Shown here: piece by piece, positions 37,001 to 50,441 of the stretch
How the letters are laid out: each line of letters opens with the position of its first letter
Numbering within the stretch: position 1 is the first letter of the stretch
Source: Anastatus disparis
Lineage: Eukaryota > Arthropoda > Insecta > Hymenoptera > Eupelmidae
Length of the DNA: 64,000 bases
Reading direction: 5' to 3'
NCBI GenBank assembly: GCA_017163975.1
Contig: JAFFSR010000136.1
Location: 10,909,501 to 10,973,500, forward strand
Program-made: the position numbers and the translations under genes
The notes under the pieces: generated by a model
Told to the model about the DNA's origin: nothing
Databases searched by the model: none
Seen by the model: only the letters and a program-made list of their open reading frames with translations

Positions 37001-40000
37001 TGTGTAGGCGTAGAGGAAGAGAGAGTAAAACCTTACAAGTCAAAGAGTTGCTTATATACGCTTGCAATATGTGTGATCGGGAAAAAAGGAAAGAGAGGAA
37101 GATAATGATAAAGAAAGAGAAGGAAATAGAAAGCTTGTAAGGAAGGTGGCAGCACTGACCGACAAAGTAAATTTTAAACGAGACAATAATCTTTATTATA
37201 TTTTAATATTAAATCAATTGTTTCTTTATTAGCCAATTATTTAAATAGATATTGTTGCAAATTTTTGACTAATTAACATTTCAATAGTCCATTGTGCGTA
37301 ATGCGATGGCGTAATGTTGATTTAAGAGACAATTTTCGCGTGATTTTGTAAAATAAAATAATTTTATTATTAATGATGTTTTGCAATATTATAAAGTGAC
37401 ATCATTATTTAAAATTTTTTTCATTATTATAACTTCATGATTAATTATTTATTCTCAAAATCTTAGTCATATTTCTGATTGGCAAAATACATATGGAATA
37501 GTCGAAAAGTAAAAATACCATTTATAAAAATTAAATACTAAACATTACACGTGAATTTAATTTTTATTCTTATTATTAGGTTGTTTTATTTCATTTCTTA
37601 GTTTAGTATTTTATAAAATAAATCACGTAAATATTTACTATTAAACAGTAAATAAAAATGAGAATATACATGCGAGATGTCAAAAGAAAAATGAAAAATC
37701 TATTATTATTGTTTTTCTCTTCAATTTAGATATTTGAAAAATCTTAATAAAACTTATCTTACAATAAGTAACTTTCTTTAAAATCATCTTTTCCATCAAT
37801 ACAAGTTTCCTAGAGATCCAATAGGGTTGATAATCAAGGGAGGGACACGCTCGCATCGTATACTCAAGTTTACAAGTATCACAACACAACACACATCACG
37901 CGATCGGTAAAGTTGCGTGCAGCCGGCTTATTCGTCCGACCATCGGATATGAGGTGAGCACGCGAACTTAAAAGAGAAGCTTTATTTTTTCTCTTTCGTA
38001 TATATAAATGTGTAGGTTGATGTTGTTCGGTGATATACCGACAAGTTTTGCTTTGCTAAAATTGCTGTTAATTCTTTGAAATTTAAAAAAAAAAGATAGA
38101 GGTTTTTATTCTTTTCTTTTGTACAAACAGTAATAACAGTTGATATTTTAATTTTTAAAAGGAAATAACTAATAAATATTATATGTACTTTTCAAAACTA
38201 AAGAAGAATAAAAAGAAATAAAAAATTGCTTTAAATGTTACCTTAATTATTACGAGTTATGTCAAAACCATCACTCCAGTTTATTCATTAATACAAACTG
38301 TTAATTAATTTTTTATAATTAATTCAATAAATTATGTTTAATAATCTTGCAAAATTATCAAAAATATTTCCAATTAAGTTAATTTTCAACGCTTAATCAA
38401 TTATTTATAAAAAAAAAATTCCAAAAGTACCCGAATTACTTTTCGAATTGATGATATTGACTAAAAAATATTAGACGGAAGAAAATCGTTAAAATAAATT
38501 TTTGATAATACTCGAATATCGTAAATTTCAATGACCATTAAAAATGCATCAACTCTAACTGTGTAAGAGTATAAAACGTATACCTTCTGCCGCAATGCAG
38601 CTTTTTAGTTTTCGAATCACACAAAAAAAAACTAGCAAATCATCATTTCAACGAGTCACACTACATAAATTTTTTATCATTCAATGCATTACAAACGATT
38701 AAAAGAAATGTTTTTATCTAGAGAAAAAAAACAAGAGGAAGCTATATTATAACATACGTGTTACGTCAAGGCGTAAATAGTGCTCCTGTGTTATTGATTT
38801 TATTCGACATGTTGGCTAGAGACTAAAGCAGTTCCCTTTCGCGTTTTATCTTCTTCGTTATAATGAGTATCTCAACACAGTTCAACGAAACTTTATCATT
38901 AGGTTAATTAATGCTCTTTTGTTATGAAACTATTATTAAAAATTTATCGATTTATCAGTACTTGCTTTATAATAGAAAAGTTTTAAAAATCAATAAATTG
39001 GGCAAAATTAAAGTTAGCTTTTGAATAAACTTTTGTTATGCTTTTTAATCAATCTAATAGCTTATTTTTTTAATATATTTAATAGCTACTTATTAATAAA
39101 TGTTGATCATTGAAAATAATAATAATAATGTGTTACAGTGTAGACAATAAAAAACTAGAAAATCAAGAAATCATAAAATAGTAAAGCCTTAAAAGTATAT
39201 TCAATGACGATAACGATCACGTAAATGTTTTTACTTCGTATATCTTAGTCACACCTGCCTATACGTGTTTGTATACGGAAATTAATGAAAAGGCAAAGTG
39301 TTATCGAAGCGTACAGTAAACTTCGGTAAAGTAGACAATTGATTTTAACCCTGTGTTCATGAGACGAGTACATCGCCCTCGCCCTCGAAATTTCGAAACT
39401 ATACGCAGTTAAACAGCCAGCGAAAACTTTTATCGGTTTATCATATTTAAAGTTCAAAAAATGTGTAAGTTCAGTTTTAGTCGGCTGGTCGAGACAAAAG
39501 ATAAGAAAAGAAAAAAAAGGTGCTGATGACACTTTTTGGCTCAAACTTTTTAAGACTCGGCGCTTTCCAACCGAGAGAAGCTTTGGCTTTAACTTAAACA
39601 TAAAAAATTTTGTGTTTATTGTTTTAAAAATTAAATGAAAAGAAAATCCTTTCATTGTTTTATCATAAAATAATTGACATTTAAAGGTTATTAATAATTT
39701 TAGAAATATTTTTTAATTTAAAATACTTTTGAAAAAAAAATTTACCATTTTCTGTGGGAAAATATCTAGAGCAAACATTCTTGATGATATATATGACTAA
39801 TTTTTAAGTGTAAATGTTTCATATTTATAATTATTATAGCTTAACATTTTACTCACACCATTAAATTTTATTACCATTTAATTATAAAGGACATAAAACT
39901 CGGATTTAATATTACTTGAAAATATAAATAGAAATTAGTGACGAATTATGAATGAAGGCTATTTATGAATACTTTTGAGTCACGATAAACAAATTATAAT

Positions 40001-41217
40001 GTTAGTGAAATATTAAAATTAAAAAAAAATTTTTTATAAAAGATGCAAAGTATTAAAATTATTTAAATGATGAATTTTAATTAACAAGAAAACACGATGA
40101 AATAATTATGATAAAATAAAACACTTTAAGTAAAGCTCAATAATAATTCTAATACAATCAGTAGTAATCCAATAATTCTTTGCTATTAGATTATTCTTTA
40201 ATAATACTTGCAATTACAGGCTCATCTACTTTTACGATTCTCGCGAACTCGTTCTGGATTTTATACAGACATTCAAGTGCACTCGTCTGGCGTTGTTCCA
40301 GATAAGCATAAAAACACCCAACTTTTGCTCTATCTCTCTCGTTCTTTCGCTATTCTTCTCTCTCATCGTTCGTCGCACTCGGCTGAGCCGCAACCTCTAT
40401 TACATTTTCGATTGCTGGTATTACTTCATTTTTTTTGCGAACTTTGATCGAGATTACAAAAAATGAAAAAAAAATATTACTTGGTCATAATTAAAGAGAT
40501 CTTACTAAGATTTAGATGCTAATGTTTGTAGCTTGGATTAAAATTTTTTAATAAAGACAAGTGCATATATTTATTGTTTTAATATCATTGCTATGCTACA
40601 AATTATTTTATGATGAAAATTCATAAGTTTTTCAAAGTTATATAAAATTAGATAAATTTTTTCCAGTGTTTTTTTCATCAAGTGATATCACAATATGCAA
40701 TTTTTAAATTATTAAATGATTACATAAAACATTTAATAATGGAGATTCTGAATGTTTGAAATTTGATTTCTAAGTTCAAGTACTCTAATTTTAAATTTTA
40801 ATAAATTCAAATAATGTTCTAACAATATCTTGTTTGTATCCTAATAAATTATTCTTATAATATGCTTGATAATATATAAGGAAATAATTATTAATCTATC
40901 ATGACATTTATAATTTAAAATCCTCATTTCATTTCCATGTTCTATATAAAAGTGACATTTCATAACACTAGTAATTTTTCGTTCCTTTATTACATAAAGT
41001 CTATTATATATTTCAAACAATTAAAAAAAATGTTTTACAAGATTCGCAAATATTAAAATTTGAAATTGTCCATTATTTATATAGAAATAATTGAGTATAT
41101 ATTTAATAGTTAATTAAATAGTTCGTTAAGTCACTGAGTCCAAAATTAATAGTTAATTAAGTACATAGGAACGAATTAATACTAAATCATTATAAAATTT
41201 CAGTGAAATCACGGCAT

Positions 41218-41335
41218 TGCAATGTAAAAATAAAAAAAGGGAAGATTAAAGTAAAAGAGTGTCAATGCCCTAACAATAACACAATAGACATTACTTGGAA
41301 AGAATGTTACCATGGTGGAAGGTTACGGTTGCAGG
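41218..41335 (+). other. possible Cys-rich exon-like stretch (unassigned)
   Basis: Between a TTTCAG acceptor-like site and a CAG-GTATAA donor-like site, one + frame reads CQCPNNNTIDITWKECYHGG among other residues, with four cysteines and many lysines. It is open for about 60 codons but has no ATG and no second exon that I can attach. It may be chance or a remnant of a mobile element. Confidence 0.2.
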
Positions 41336-42382
41336 TATAACTAACTCCATCAAGGTTGAATGCACATAGTACACTTCCGTCAGGACTTTTGTATGTCCAG
41401 AGTGCATGAAATTCGTTTTACACATATATACGTACAAATATATATTGCAGATTTATATACATATACGTACGTGTAACAATAAGAGTGTTCGCTAATACGA
41501 GTCGAATCTATTATTGGAAGTAACCAAGGTCTTCGAGCAAGGCAAGCGTGATAATTGCACTCCCTAATTATTTTCTACGCGACAATTAACACGCGTTCGA
41601 GCGTTTATTTTCTTATTAGATCGATTACTAATCTTTTTTAGATCTAAATGATCACGAGTCTTAAGATTAATTCGATGCATTTCCTCGTTTAATTAAAGGA
41701 TCTGAATTGATTTTGATTAAAGATTGATTTGACTTTGCTATTCTTAGGATTAATGATAGTTAAGATTTATTTTAAAATATGTGATTCTTTTGAAAAAATA
41801 TTCTATTTTTAGTACAATTTATGATGTCATGTTATACCTAGTAAAAACGAACAGAAGCAAGAATTTTTCTGTATAGTGATTCTTAAAGTTAATTTTCCAT
41901 GTCATCAATTTTTATTGGAAATTTCAAAAAAAGTTAAAAATTTATAGAGCAAATATTTTTTTAAATTTCCTATACTGTTTTTTATTGTTGAGTGAAAAAT
42001 TCAATCTTTTTAAAAACTGATCATATAACTCTCGAACTAATTTTAAAATGTAAAGCAGTAAGGTCACATGCTTTCTTATAAAAGTATATAAACTTTTCTA
42101 ATATTATGTTATTACCATATTCTATAAAAATCTAAGAAATAAATTTCAGAATTCAGAAAGAACGTGGAAAAAAAGAAGCTTTTCGTACTGACACGCGAAT
42201 GAATTAAAGACGATTTAGCGAGCCAAAACCATTCGTGTTATATGGCCTTACATAATCTCGTGTGTATATGTGACCCTCTCACCTCGGCTTAAAGATTACC
42301 GAAATAAACGGAGCGTGGCTTTTCTTTTTTACATACGAAAGAAAAAAAAATAGGCCAAAAGCAAGTCAAAGATAGTTTGAAT

Positions 42383-42780
42383 TTAAGAGGAGGCCGTATC
42401 ATTCTGTCCTTGTCTAATCTAAATTTTCGTTAGTGTAAATGAACAAAATATTTTCATAGAAAAGTAAGACAACTACCCAATAGAGCAAAAGACAAGCAAA
42501 CGATTCTTTTCTATGAAAAAACATGAAATTTTTATTATTTTTCAAGTGAAGTCTGAAACGGAAAAACAATCGAATTTGATTGAGTTGATTGAACTGTTTT
42601 TTCGTTTCAGACTTCACTCGAAAAGTAATAAAAATTTCATATTTTTTCATAGAAAAGAATCGTTTGCTTGTCTTTTGCTCTATTGGGCGGTTGTCCTACT
42701 TTTCTATAAAAATATTTTATTTATTTATAATAACGAAAATTTAGATTAGACAAGGACAGAATGATACGGCCGCCTCTTAA
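42383..42780. mobile_element. 390-bp near-perfect foldback MITE flanked by TTAA
   Basis: TTAA at 42383-42386 and 42777-42780 flank a symmetric element of 390 bp. Left arm 42387-42568 and right arm 42595-42776 are both 182 bp, inverted copies with few mismatches, around a 26-nt loop. Ends read GAGG(A/C)GGCCGTATC. The two arms give almost identical translated frames on opposite strands, which is a direct sign of the palindrome. A TTAA target duplication is typical of piggyBac-type elements. There is no transposase. Confidence 0.85.
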
Positions 42781-45159
42781 TGTTTTTCTTTTCTTAGTTT
42801 TTAATGGATGCATGGCCTAACTTTGTGCTAGTTTATTTCTCTTTTCTTTGTAATGATCTATACAAAGTAGATTTTATTTTTTTTAATGTACAAGGCCTCA
42901 ACAGGTTATCCTGCAGTTGATGATACCTATACTCCAGTATCCTCTACTTTCATGACCTTGAACTCAAGTCCTCTTTTTTTTAGCGGCTGATATAGAAACA
43001 TTATAATTGCTCTTTACTAAAATTATTTCTTTTTTTTTTCATTAAAAGAACAAGCTATTGTTATAAACAATGAGAATCATGTCAAAAGAATTAAAGGACA
43101 TTCGTTTAAATTTATATAAAAAAAATTTAACGTGTATTAGTTATTTTAATAATTTGCTAAATTTTTTTTATCATTTGTAAAGCGTAAAAATTAATCAGCA
43201 AACTAAATTCATAAAAAAACTCCCGATTATTCCTGAAATTCCTAATTACACTATAATGTTAACGAAATAAGGGGTCATTAACTGAAATTCAATTCAAGGT
43301 CCTTGCTTACTACGTACTATATACGGAAAATGGAAGAAGCTATTGTCCGGACAGTTGATGTCAGTAGAACGAAAGGGAAAGTACACATGAATCATCATCC
43401 CCCAAGCGCTGACAACACCCGCGTACAACAAAAAAGGGATGAAAGAAAAAGAAACGAGGAATAAAAAAGGGCAGCGTAGTTTTATCCTGCGCATGCGTTA
43501 GCATACGTTCAATGAAATATTAAAGGTACAAAGTTTTTTTTCTTTTATTATTTCGTTTGAATTTCTGTTTAAAGGTGTTTATGAGTTATTATATTTTATC
43601 ATTTTGAGAATTTTTTTATTTACAAATATTTAATATCTCGCAAATTCGATTGCATATCGTCTGAAATATTGAATTTTGAAATAATTAACTTTTATTTTTA
43701 GCATCATTTGTGATATTTATTTTAATATTAGTATTGAAATAAACAGCAAATGTTAGAAGACAATTCTAATAAATCAATTTTTTATAAATATAACAATTTT
43801 GGATCGTCGCAAAACTCCGTTTTTAGATAGAAAAACAATTAAATTTTTATTTTCAATCTTAAAATTATTAATTAATTGTAAATTATTAATATTAAACAAA
43901 AGTCTAGCTTTTGTAAAACAGAAATTTCCTGCACGTACAATAAATTTTGTTACAAAACATTTTGTTGTCTAGATTCAGTCAAATAAATAGTTTATGTGTC
44001 ATTATAAGAGTGAAAATTTTCTTCTGACAACAATGCAATAACTTGGTGCCAATAATTTTTGCCAAATGTCATATAAGTAAACATTAGTAAATTTTCTTTC
44101 TTTCAGTACATATAAACGCTGACAAGTTAGACAAAGTTTGAGTATTTTAACCAAGTCTCGCTTATTAAAATTTATGTTAATTTTGAGAAAAGATTAAAAT
44201 ATCAATTATTCAAGGAGTCTTTGAGCATTGATTAAAGTTTTCTAATTTTGACAAATATTTAAAATTAAATGACTTTATAGTCATAAGAAAGTAAACTATT
44301 ACTAAAATTAAATTTTCTAATTAAACATTTTCAAATGTAGACACGGATATTTATAATAAGTTTTTAGTTTACAAGATTTACTATTATGGTAATCATTTAT
44401 TTAGTATATTTACACATCCTTTTACTATGTTCTTGCTCAAAGGGTAAATCTTTATCAAGAAAGACATAGTTTATTATACATCACTTAAAGTCCTTGAGAA
44501 CGAAGAATTTGTATGATGGTAGGATCGATTTTAGCGCTGAGAAGATAACGACGTTTAAATGTATTTACGTCATTGAATTTATTGAGAGAAAATGATTTTC
44601 GGTATATCTCACGTGTACCATATTTAGATAACATTAAATTTTTAAAAAATATATACGTTAATTTAAGTGATTTGCAAATCTTAATAATAACTCCTTAAAG
44701 CAATATTTTTCATGAATATTTTGCTCGAAAGAGAAATTTATTTCTTTAAATACCAACGTGACTGATATTAATTTAATATGAAATTCAAGAACAATTTTAA
44801 GTTGTATTGAAAGAAAACATTCTTCGAAATAGAAGCAATATAATTTCAAAACTATTTATAACGCGTCATAATTTAAAATGTCATTAAACGATTTCTAATT
44901 TTTGCGACTTTGAGCTGAGAATTTAACTTTATTTATAAAATCTTATAGACTTTTCGAAAATATAAATTCCGAAAACATAATCAAATATCGGTAAAGAAAC
45001 TTCTAATATAAAAAAAAGTATCTATATATATATTTATGTATATAGAAACAAAAAGACATATTATCAATAACTTTATTAATAGCTTCCTCCCCACTTATCC
45101 TCGTATATTAAAATAAAAAAGGAAAAAAAAGAAATAAAAAATGTTGGGATATTACTCAC

Positions 45160-45193
45160 GTTCTTCCTTCGTGATAGCCATTTTGATCGACAT
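45160..45193 (-). CDS. Rtnl1: alternative first coding exon of the reticulon gene (MSIKMAITKEE)
   Basis: ATG at 45193 reads MSIKMAITKEE and meets a GTGAGT donor after 34 nt, leaving phase 1. Joined to the shared exon at 30967 it gives MSIKMAITKEEL-AALIYWRDPKKSG and a 203-residue protein. It lies about 9.2 kb upstream of the MVRR exon. A purine-rich region, including an (AG)12 tract about 1 kb upstream, may belong to its promoter. There is a second in-frame Met at codon 5. Support is donor quality, phase and the usual insect reticulon pattern; no transcript is visible. Confidence 0.7.
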
Positions 45194-46236
45194 TTTTAAA
45201 AGAGATGAGCGGAGCACTAAAGCCGGCTTGTCAGCAGTAGCAGTACGTACTGTATAAACGTACTGTCAATACACTTATGCGTTCTATATGTTAAAGTTTA
45301 AATGCACGCAATGAGAGGTTCGAGTAACGTGTTCAACGACAACACTATTCTTCTTCTTTTAAATTTTTATTTTTTTGCGTTTAAACCGGCTTTTATACCA
45401 AGCAAGTATAAACGAAGAACACGCACTGTACACTTCTTTCTCCTATATGAAACAAACGTCGTCGCGCACAGTTGAATATTTATCTACCATAGAAAAGTAT
45501 ACTTCCAAGTTATGGTTTGAGCATGGTCGGTTTACTTATGGAATGGAAAAATTTTTTAATTTAACTTTTTTTTTTCAATTTTTACGATTGAGAAATAATT
45601 GAATATGAATTTTATATGATACAATATCATAGAATATGCTTTTAATCATTAATTTCATTTAAAAATTTAAAATATATGTTTAAATTCTTCCCATTAAATA
45701 AATAATCATCGAGGGATTTATTTATTGATTTAATTGAATCCACACGTTAATTAAAAACAACTTTATTAAGACTTGTTTTATAAAATATTCTTATTGCAAT
45801 AGTAAATAATTCCCGTTGAAAAACTTTTTAAAACTTCACAATTGTTACGTAATATCCCTTATTAAAAATAATTATTAAAAATAAATATTAATTTTCCACT
45901 TGCTCAAACCTTAACTTCTTTTATATACTTCTAAATAAAATCACAGTCAATACACTCGGGCCGACGAATATAAAATAAAAAAAAGGAAAAGAAAACAAGC
46001 CGTAGACACGCAAGATGCCAGCGATAAAAGAAAGAAAAGAGAACTATGTGGCGAACGAAGGTAAAAGGAAAAATATATAGTAGTAAAAAGTTTTCAAGGG
46101 TTTTACAGGCAAACCGCACGAAAAGGAACACGAACGTGGTAAAAGTACACGGCTTGAAGGTATAACTGGCTAAAGTAAGTTAAGTTAAGACCGACGCCGA
46201 TGCCTCAAGTCTAATCTTTTTCGTTCGCTCTAGTAA

Positions 46237-46267
<31 letters not shown>

Positions 46268-48770
46268 AAGAAAGAGATAGTAGAGAGGCTATTCTGGCAA
46301 GTAACCAAGCAAAACCTGGCTGGACGTTATATTTAGTATTAAAAAGATATATATAAGCGTACTATCTCATATACTAAAAAAGTTATAGACGGACATTACT
46401 CTCGTTTTGACCCTCTACTATCTTTCTTTCTTTTGGAGGTCTGATTTTAAGATTCAAACAAACCTGATGCGTGGGTTTTGCTAATTTTTAATGAAAATAC
46501 TTGATGTTACACGCTCTTTTTAGCGAGCTAATGATGTGATTTTTAGACAAAAGACTTTGACACTAGGGTCAAATTGACGTTTTAATTTTAAGGTTAGGAA
46601 TAAAAATACTAAATTTATCTAAATCCAACGTTTAGATACTCTGGAAATAATATTTTTTTCTTTAGTTGTTATTATATTTTTTTAAATTTTATTGTATATA
46701 ATGAAACTTTGATATTTGAAATAGCTAATTTTGATCTTTACTCCAAATAGTTTTTAGTCATATCTTATTCTTTTTCCTTTTATCACTGGACATGATGCTT
46801 TGTATTTCTTTACGTTACGTCATCACACATTTTTATGATAATACAAACATTTAAAATCGAAAATCATAAATTGTTACTAATATCCATAATTTAAAAAAAA
46901 AATTAAAAATGTATGATCATCATTAAAATGAATAATATATTCAGGAAATAATGATAGTCATACATTACTAGAAATATAGCGTTTTGTTTGTTCTTACTTG
47001 TTTTTATTATTTACACTAGATTGATTAAAAAATAAAAAAATAAATTTTTAATTATAAAATTTAAGTACACGTTTTCAAACTTGCATGAAAAAAGAATATA
47101 AACGCATCCGCAATAACACAACGCGTTCGATGATTCCTGGAGCTTTAACTCTCCGGGTGTAAAGACGAGGTATTACTAAAGTTGCAGACACTTAAAGAGC
47201 CCATTCGAAGTGAAGATCATAGGGAAAAGAAAGAAAGAGAGAAAAGGAGAGAAAATTTATATATGCGTGAGTCAGTGCGAGAAATCTCGGAGCTTATTTG
47301 AAGGTTGGACATACTGTTCGGCTATGGGATTCTTTCTTATTTGGAGCACAACATAAGGGATATATGGGGAAATAGGTTTCTAGCAATCCAAACACATGAG
47401 ATGAAAGAGGATGAAGAATTTTTAGAGACGCAAAAAGAAATTTTGTTGGAGAGGGGCAAAGCTAGAAGGATCGAGGGAAAAACAGAAAATACGTAGATGC
47501 ATACGTGGATAAAAGCTAGTGTGACGACAGGGGAAAATTTTATGTGTTTAACAAAGGGCATGAAAGAAATTATTGTTCAACAGAACAAAGAAAAAATGAA
47601 TTAACATGATACTACAAAATTTATGCTAAAAATACAAGGACAGAATATTAACCTTTACAAAATTTCAACTTATTATTCTTTTTTAGTTGTATTTAAAAAT
47701 AAATTCATGTTAAGAATATTTAAAAGTTAAACAAAGTAAGTATTCAAATTGCTTTGTTGTGCACTAAAAATTTTAGAAATAAAAATTTAACTTCTTGCAA
47801 ATTTTATTTTCCAAGTAAAATTTCCTTCCATGACAAAGAAAAGATAAAATTTAAACTGAAAAAGGTATGATATTGATACATTAATTGTTGATATTTTAAA
47901 TATTTTTGTATGATTAAATAAAAAAAACATAAATTGACTACATTGAATCATCGATTATAAAAATGCTTATATTAGCATTTCAAATGTTTGTTTGCACTTG
48001 AAAAAATAAAATTTATGATCTGCAAAATTTTCACTTTGATAAAAAATTTTCAAAGATCTAGAGATGTGGAAAAGAGAAATCACTTTATGAAAAGAGAAAG
48101 TATATGGGAAAGATAAAAATAGATTCTCATGGAAACAGGTGGTACCCAGACGCGTATTTTAGCTCACTCTATGTAAATGAAAATTTAGATAACTGTATTG
48201 CCCTATTGAAATACAGTGACGATGTTTTATGTTATACTTTTTAATGTTTCGCCGTATTATGATTTCTTTAATTTTTATTATTATTTTTAAAAAATAATAA
48301 TATTTTTTCAAATAACCAAAGTCATTTATTAGCAGTAGCTTTAAATACCATAATTTTAAAATTGTTTAATTTATCAATATTTTAAAAAGAAATTGCCTAT
48401 AATCAAATATATTTATTTTACAGTCAATCGTATGCAATTTGTTCGTTTAAAAATGTGCACTTCAAACACACATAAGAAATAAATAGTGCTGAAAAGAGAA
48501 AGCGATGTAAGATAATTGATCGTGATTGGATAAATTACCTTAAGAATTAAAGCACGTTTAAATGCGAGCGTGTTGAACGTACATGTGCAAAACAATAACG
48601 CATAATGACTTAAGTCATCTTCTTAAATTTAAATTTTAAAATTCATTCTGATTGTTTAAAAAATTAAACAAACTACTTTTAACAGTTGTTATATTTCGAA
48701 TTAATCAAAGCGAATCTCGTTTAATTTTTAATTGAAAACGCAATTAATTAGTTATTAATTATTAACTTAC
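45194..48770 (-). other. reticulon intron and upstream flank of the MSIKM start
   Basis: Contains an (AG)12 microsatellite at 46243-46266 within a purine-rich block (45.95-46.28 kb) that may belong to the promoter of the exon at 45193. A second purine-rich stretch lies at 47.2-47.5 kb. No exon seen. Confidence 0.4.
46243..46266. repeat. (AG)12 microsatellite
   Basis: Uninterrupted dinucleotide run followed by AAAGAAAGAG. Confidence 0.9.
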
Positions 48771-48806
48771 CTTTTGGATTCAGTCTTTCTGGGTTAAACC
48801 ATGCAT
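48771..48806 (-). CDS. Rtnl1: 36-nt reticulon microexon (WFNPERLNPK)
   Basis: A short internal exon with a TTTACAG acceptor and a GTAAGT donor. Phase 1 at both ends lets it be skipped without frameshift. It encodes AWFNPERLNPK followed by the split Val codon that leads into AALIYWRDP. It can only join to an upstream exon, here 55988-55904, because the other two first exons are downstream of it. Insect reticulons commonly have a similar W-x-PERLxPK segment before the homology domain, from memory. Confidence 0.75.
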
Positions 48807-50417
48807 CTGTAAAGAACACAAATAAAGAAAGTTAGTGTTAACATCCAGCACCAACATTCAGATAAATTATAGATCATAAAAAGTGCTTAGAAATTTAAGA
48901 ATTATTTAATAGAAATAGGCTTTATATTTTTTTTAAATTTTTATAATAGAACAATTTTTTAAAAGTTAATCAGTTAAATAAAAATAAAAGAATTATTATT
49001 TTTGTTAAAAAAAAAGAAAAAAATTCACTGGTTATTTTACGTGTATTTAATATGCAATTTAGTCATGCCAATCAAAGTATTTTGTTTTTATTAATATTTT
49101 ATTATCACTTGTTATTTTATTTCATATATTTGAAAAGTAAAGAAAAAATTAATTTAAAGTGTCGTAAAGATACTTGTGCTTTTAGATTAATATATTTGAA
49201 GTTTCTTATAAACATATTAATCAAAAGTCGTTTTGTAACCAATACTGATAAACTTCATATTTTTTAATCTGTGGGCACATTAATAAATTTTTAGTAAATT
49301 CGTATTTAAGAAAATAAAAAGATCGTCATCGATTTCTAAAAAGCTGTTGATATAATTAATTTAAAATTTTACAGTAATAATTAAAATCATAGCCTTAAAT
49401 AATAAGAATATGTATACAATTTCTAAATAGTTTCTTTAATCAAAACCTAGTTCATACTCTAGTGATGTTCTATAAAAAAATTTTAAATTAATAACGTTAA
49501 TAAATTCTTATTTGATCTTATATTAAATAGTTTTAAATTTATTCATCATAAATAAAAAAAAAACAAAGTTCTACAATATTGATTGAAAAAAATAATAAAT
49601 TTGATTAAAGAAATAAAAAGATACTGCATTGTTTATAATTATAAAGTTTAATAGTCGAGAAAGATAATTAATTGCAACTCCTGATGCAACTCTAAGTAAT
49701 ATCTTAACGAAGCAACCTCTGCTATTCAACGATTAAGAAAAAATCTTTCCAACATCTATCTGCATTTGGAACGAAAACTTAGTGAGAAACTTTTAATTAA
49801 TAAAAAGAACAAAAAAATAAAGTATATCAAATATATTTCTCCTACATTGCCTTGAGTTTAATTTTCATCGAAGCTGAAAAAAGAGGTTTTTAGCTTTAAA
49901 ATAAAAAAAGAGACAGAATAATGATGATCTACAAAATGCATAGAAAAGTCATAGAAGCACAATTGTAAGTGTGCAGTATGAAATAACGGATAATTCTTTC
50001 TTGCCGACATATAACTGCATCCGTGTAAGACAGCTTTAAATGGCAGTATATAACCAATTGGGTGGGGGAGTTAAGGAGGGAAGGCAACAACATAAAAAAA
50101 AAGTAAGATAAAGAAGGCAAAACGTACAAAGAGAAATAAAAGGAGGAGAGAGAGAGAAAAAGAAAGAAAAGGAATCAATATTCCTCCTGCTCACATTGTT
50201 CAGGGACTGCTGGCACTGACTATGTCAAGTACGCAGTAGTTGTGTGTTTATCCATTGTATGTATGAGTGTACTTGTTCACGTAGATGTACGTATGTACAA
50301 GAGACGGTGTAAAGTGACTCGACCAATTTATATAGCGTCATTTTCATTATTGCTTCGTAGCTTTATAATGCTAGATGCAAGACGTCAAGAATACTTGTAC
50401 AGAAATTAATATTAACC

Positions 50418-50441
50418 TTTTTTTTTTTTTTTTTTTTTTTT
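50418..50441. repeat. poly(T) run, 24 nt
   Basis: Pure T run flanked by a repeated TTAACC / TTAACCTTT context; possibly the tail of an old retroposon on the - strand. Confidence 0.8.

Larger units (their letters stand above)
37001..45159 (-). other. reticulon upstream intron between alternative starts
   Basis: About 8 kb of mostly AT-rich DNA. It holds the 390-bp foldback element, a CT-rich island at 40.2-40.4 kb, a Cys-rich open stretch on the + strand at 41.22-41.34 kb and an NRF1-like motif at 43488-43499. None of these is a proven exon. Confidence 0.45.

Noticed and set aside
39245..39655. 136-codon open frame on the - strand inside the reticulon upstream intron
   Set aside because: It has no recognisable domain and no phase-1 donor linking it to the reticulon exons, and its composition follows the local AT-rich DNA. 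Long for chance, but not supported.
40208..40464. Open frames on the + strand after an acceptor-like TTACAG (hydrophobic, receptor-like in one frame)
   Set aside because: Two overlapping frames are open because the stretch is CT-rich. There are no flanking exons and no family motif. The - strand shows a TATAAAA and GA tracts, so a promoter is as likely.
42414..42749. Two similar 78-codon proteins on opposite strands
   Set aside because: They are the two arms of the same palindromic element read on opposite strands, not genes.
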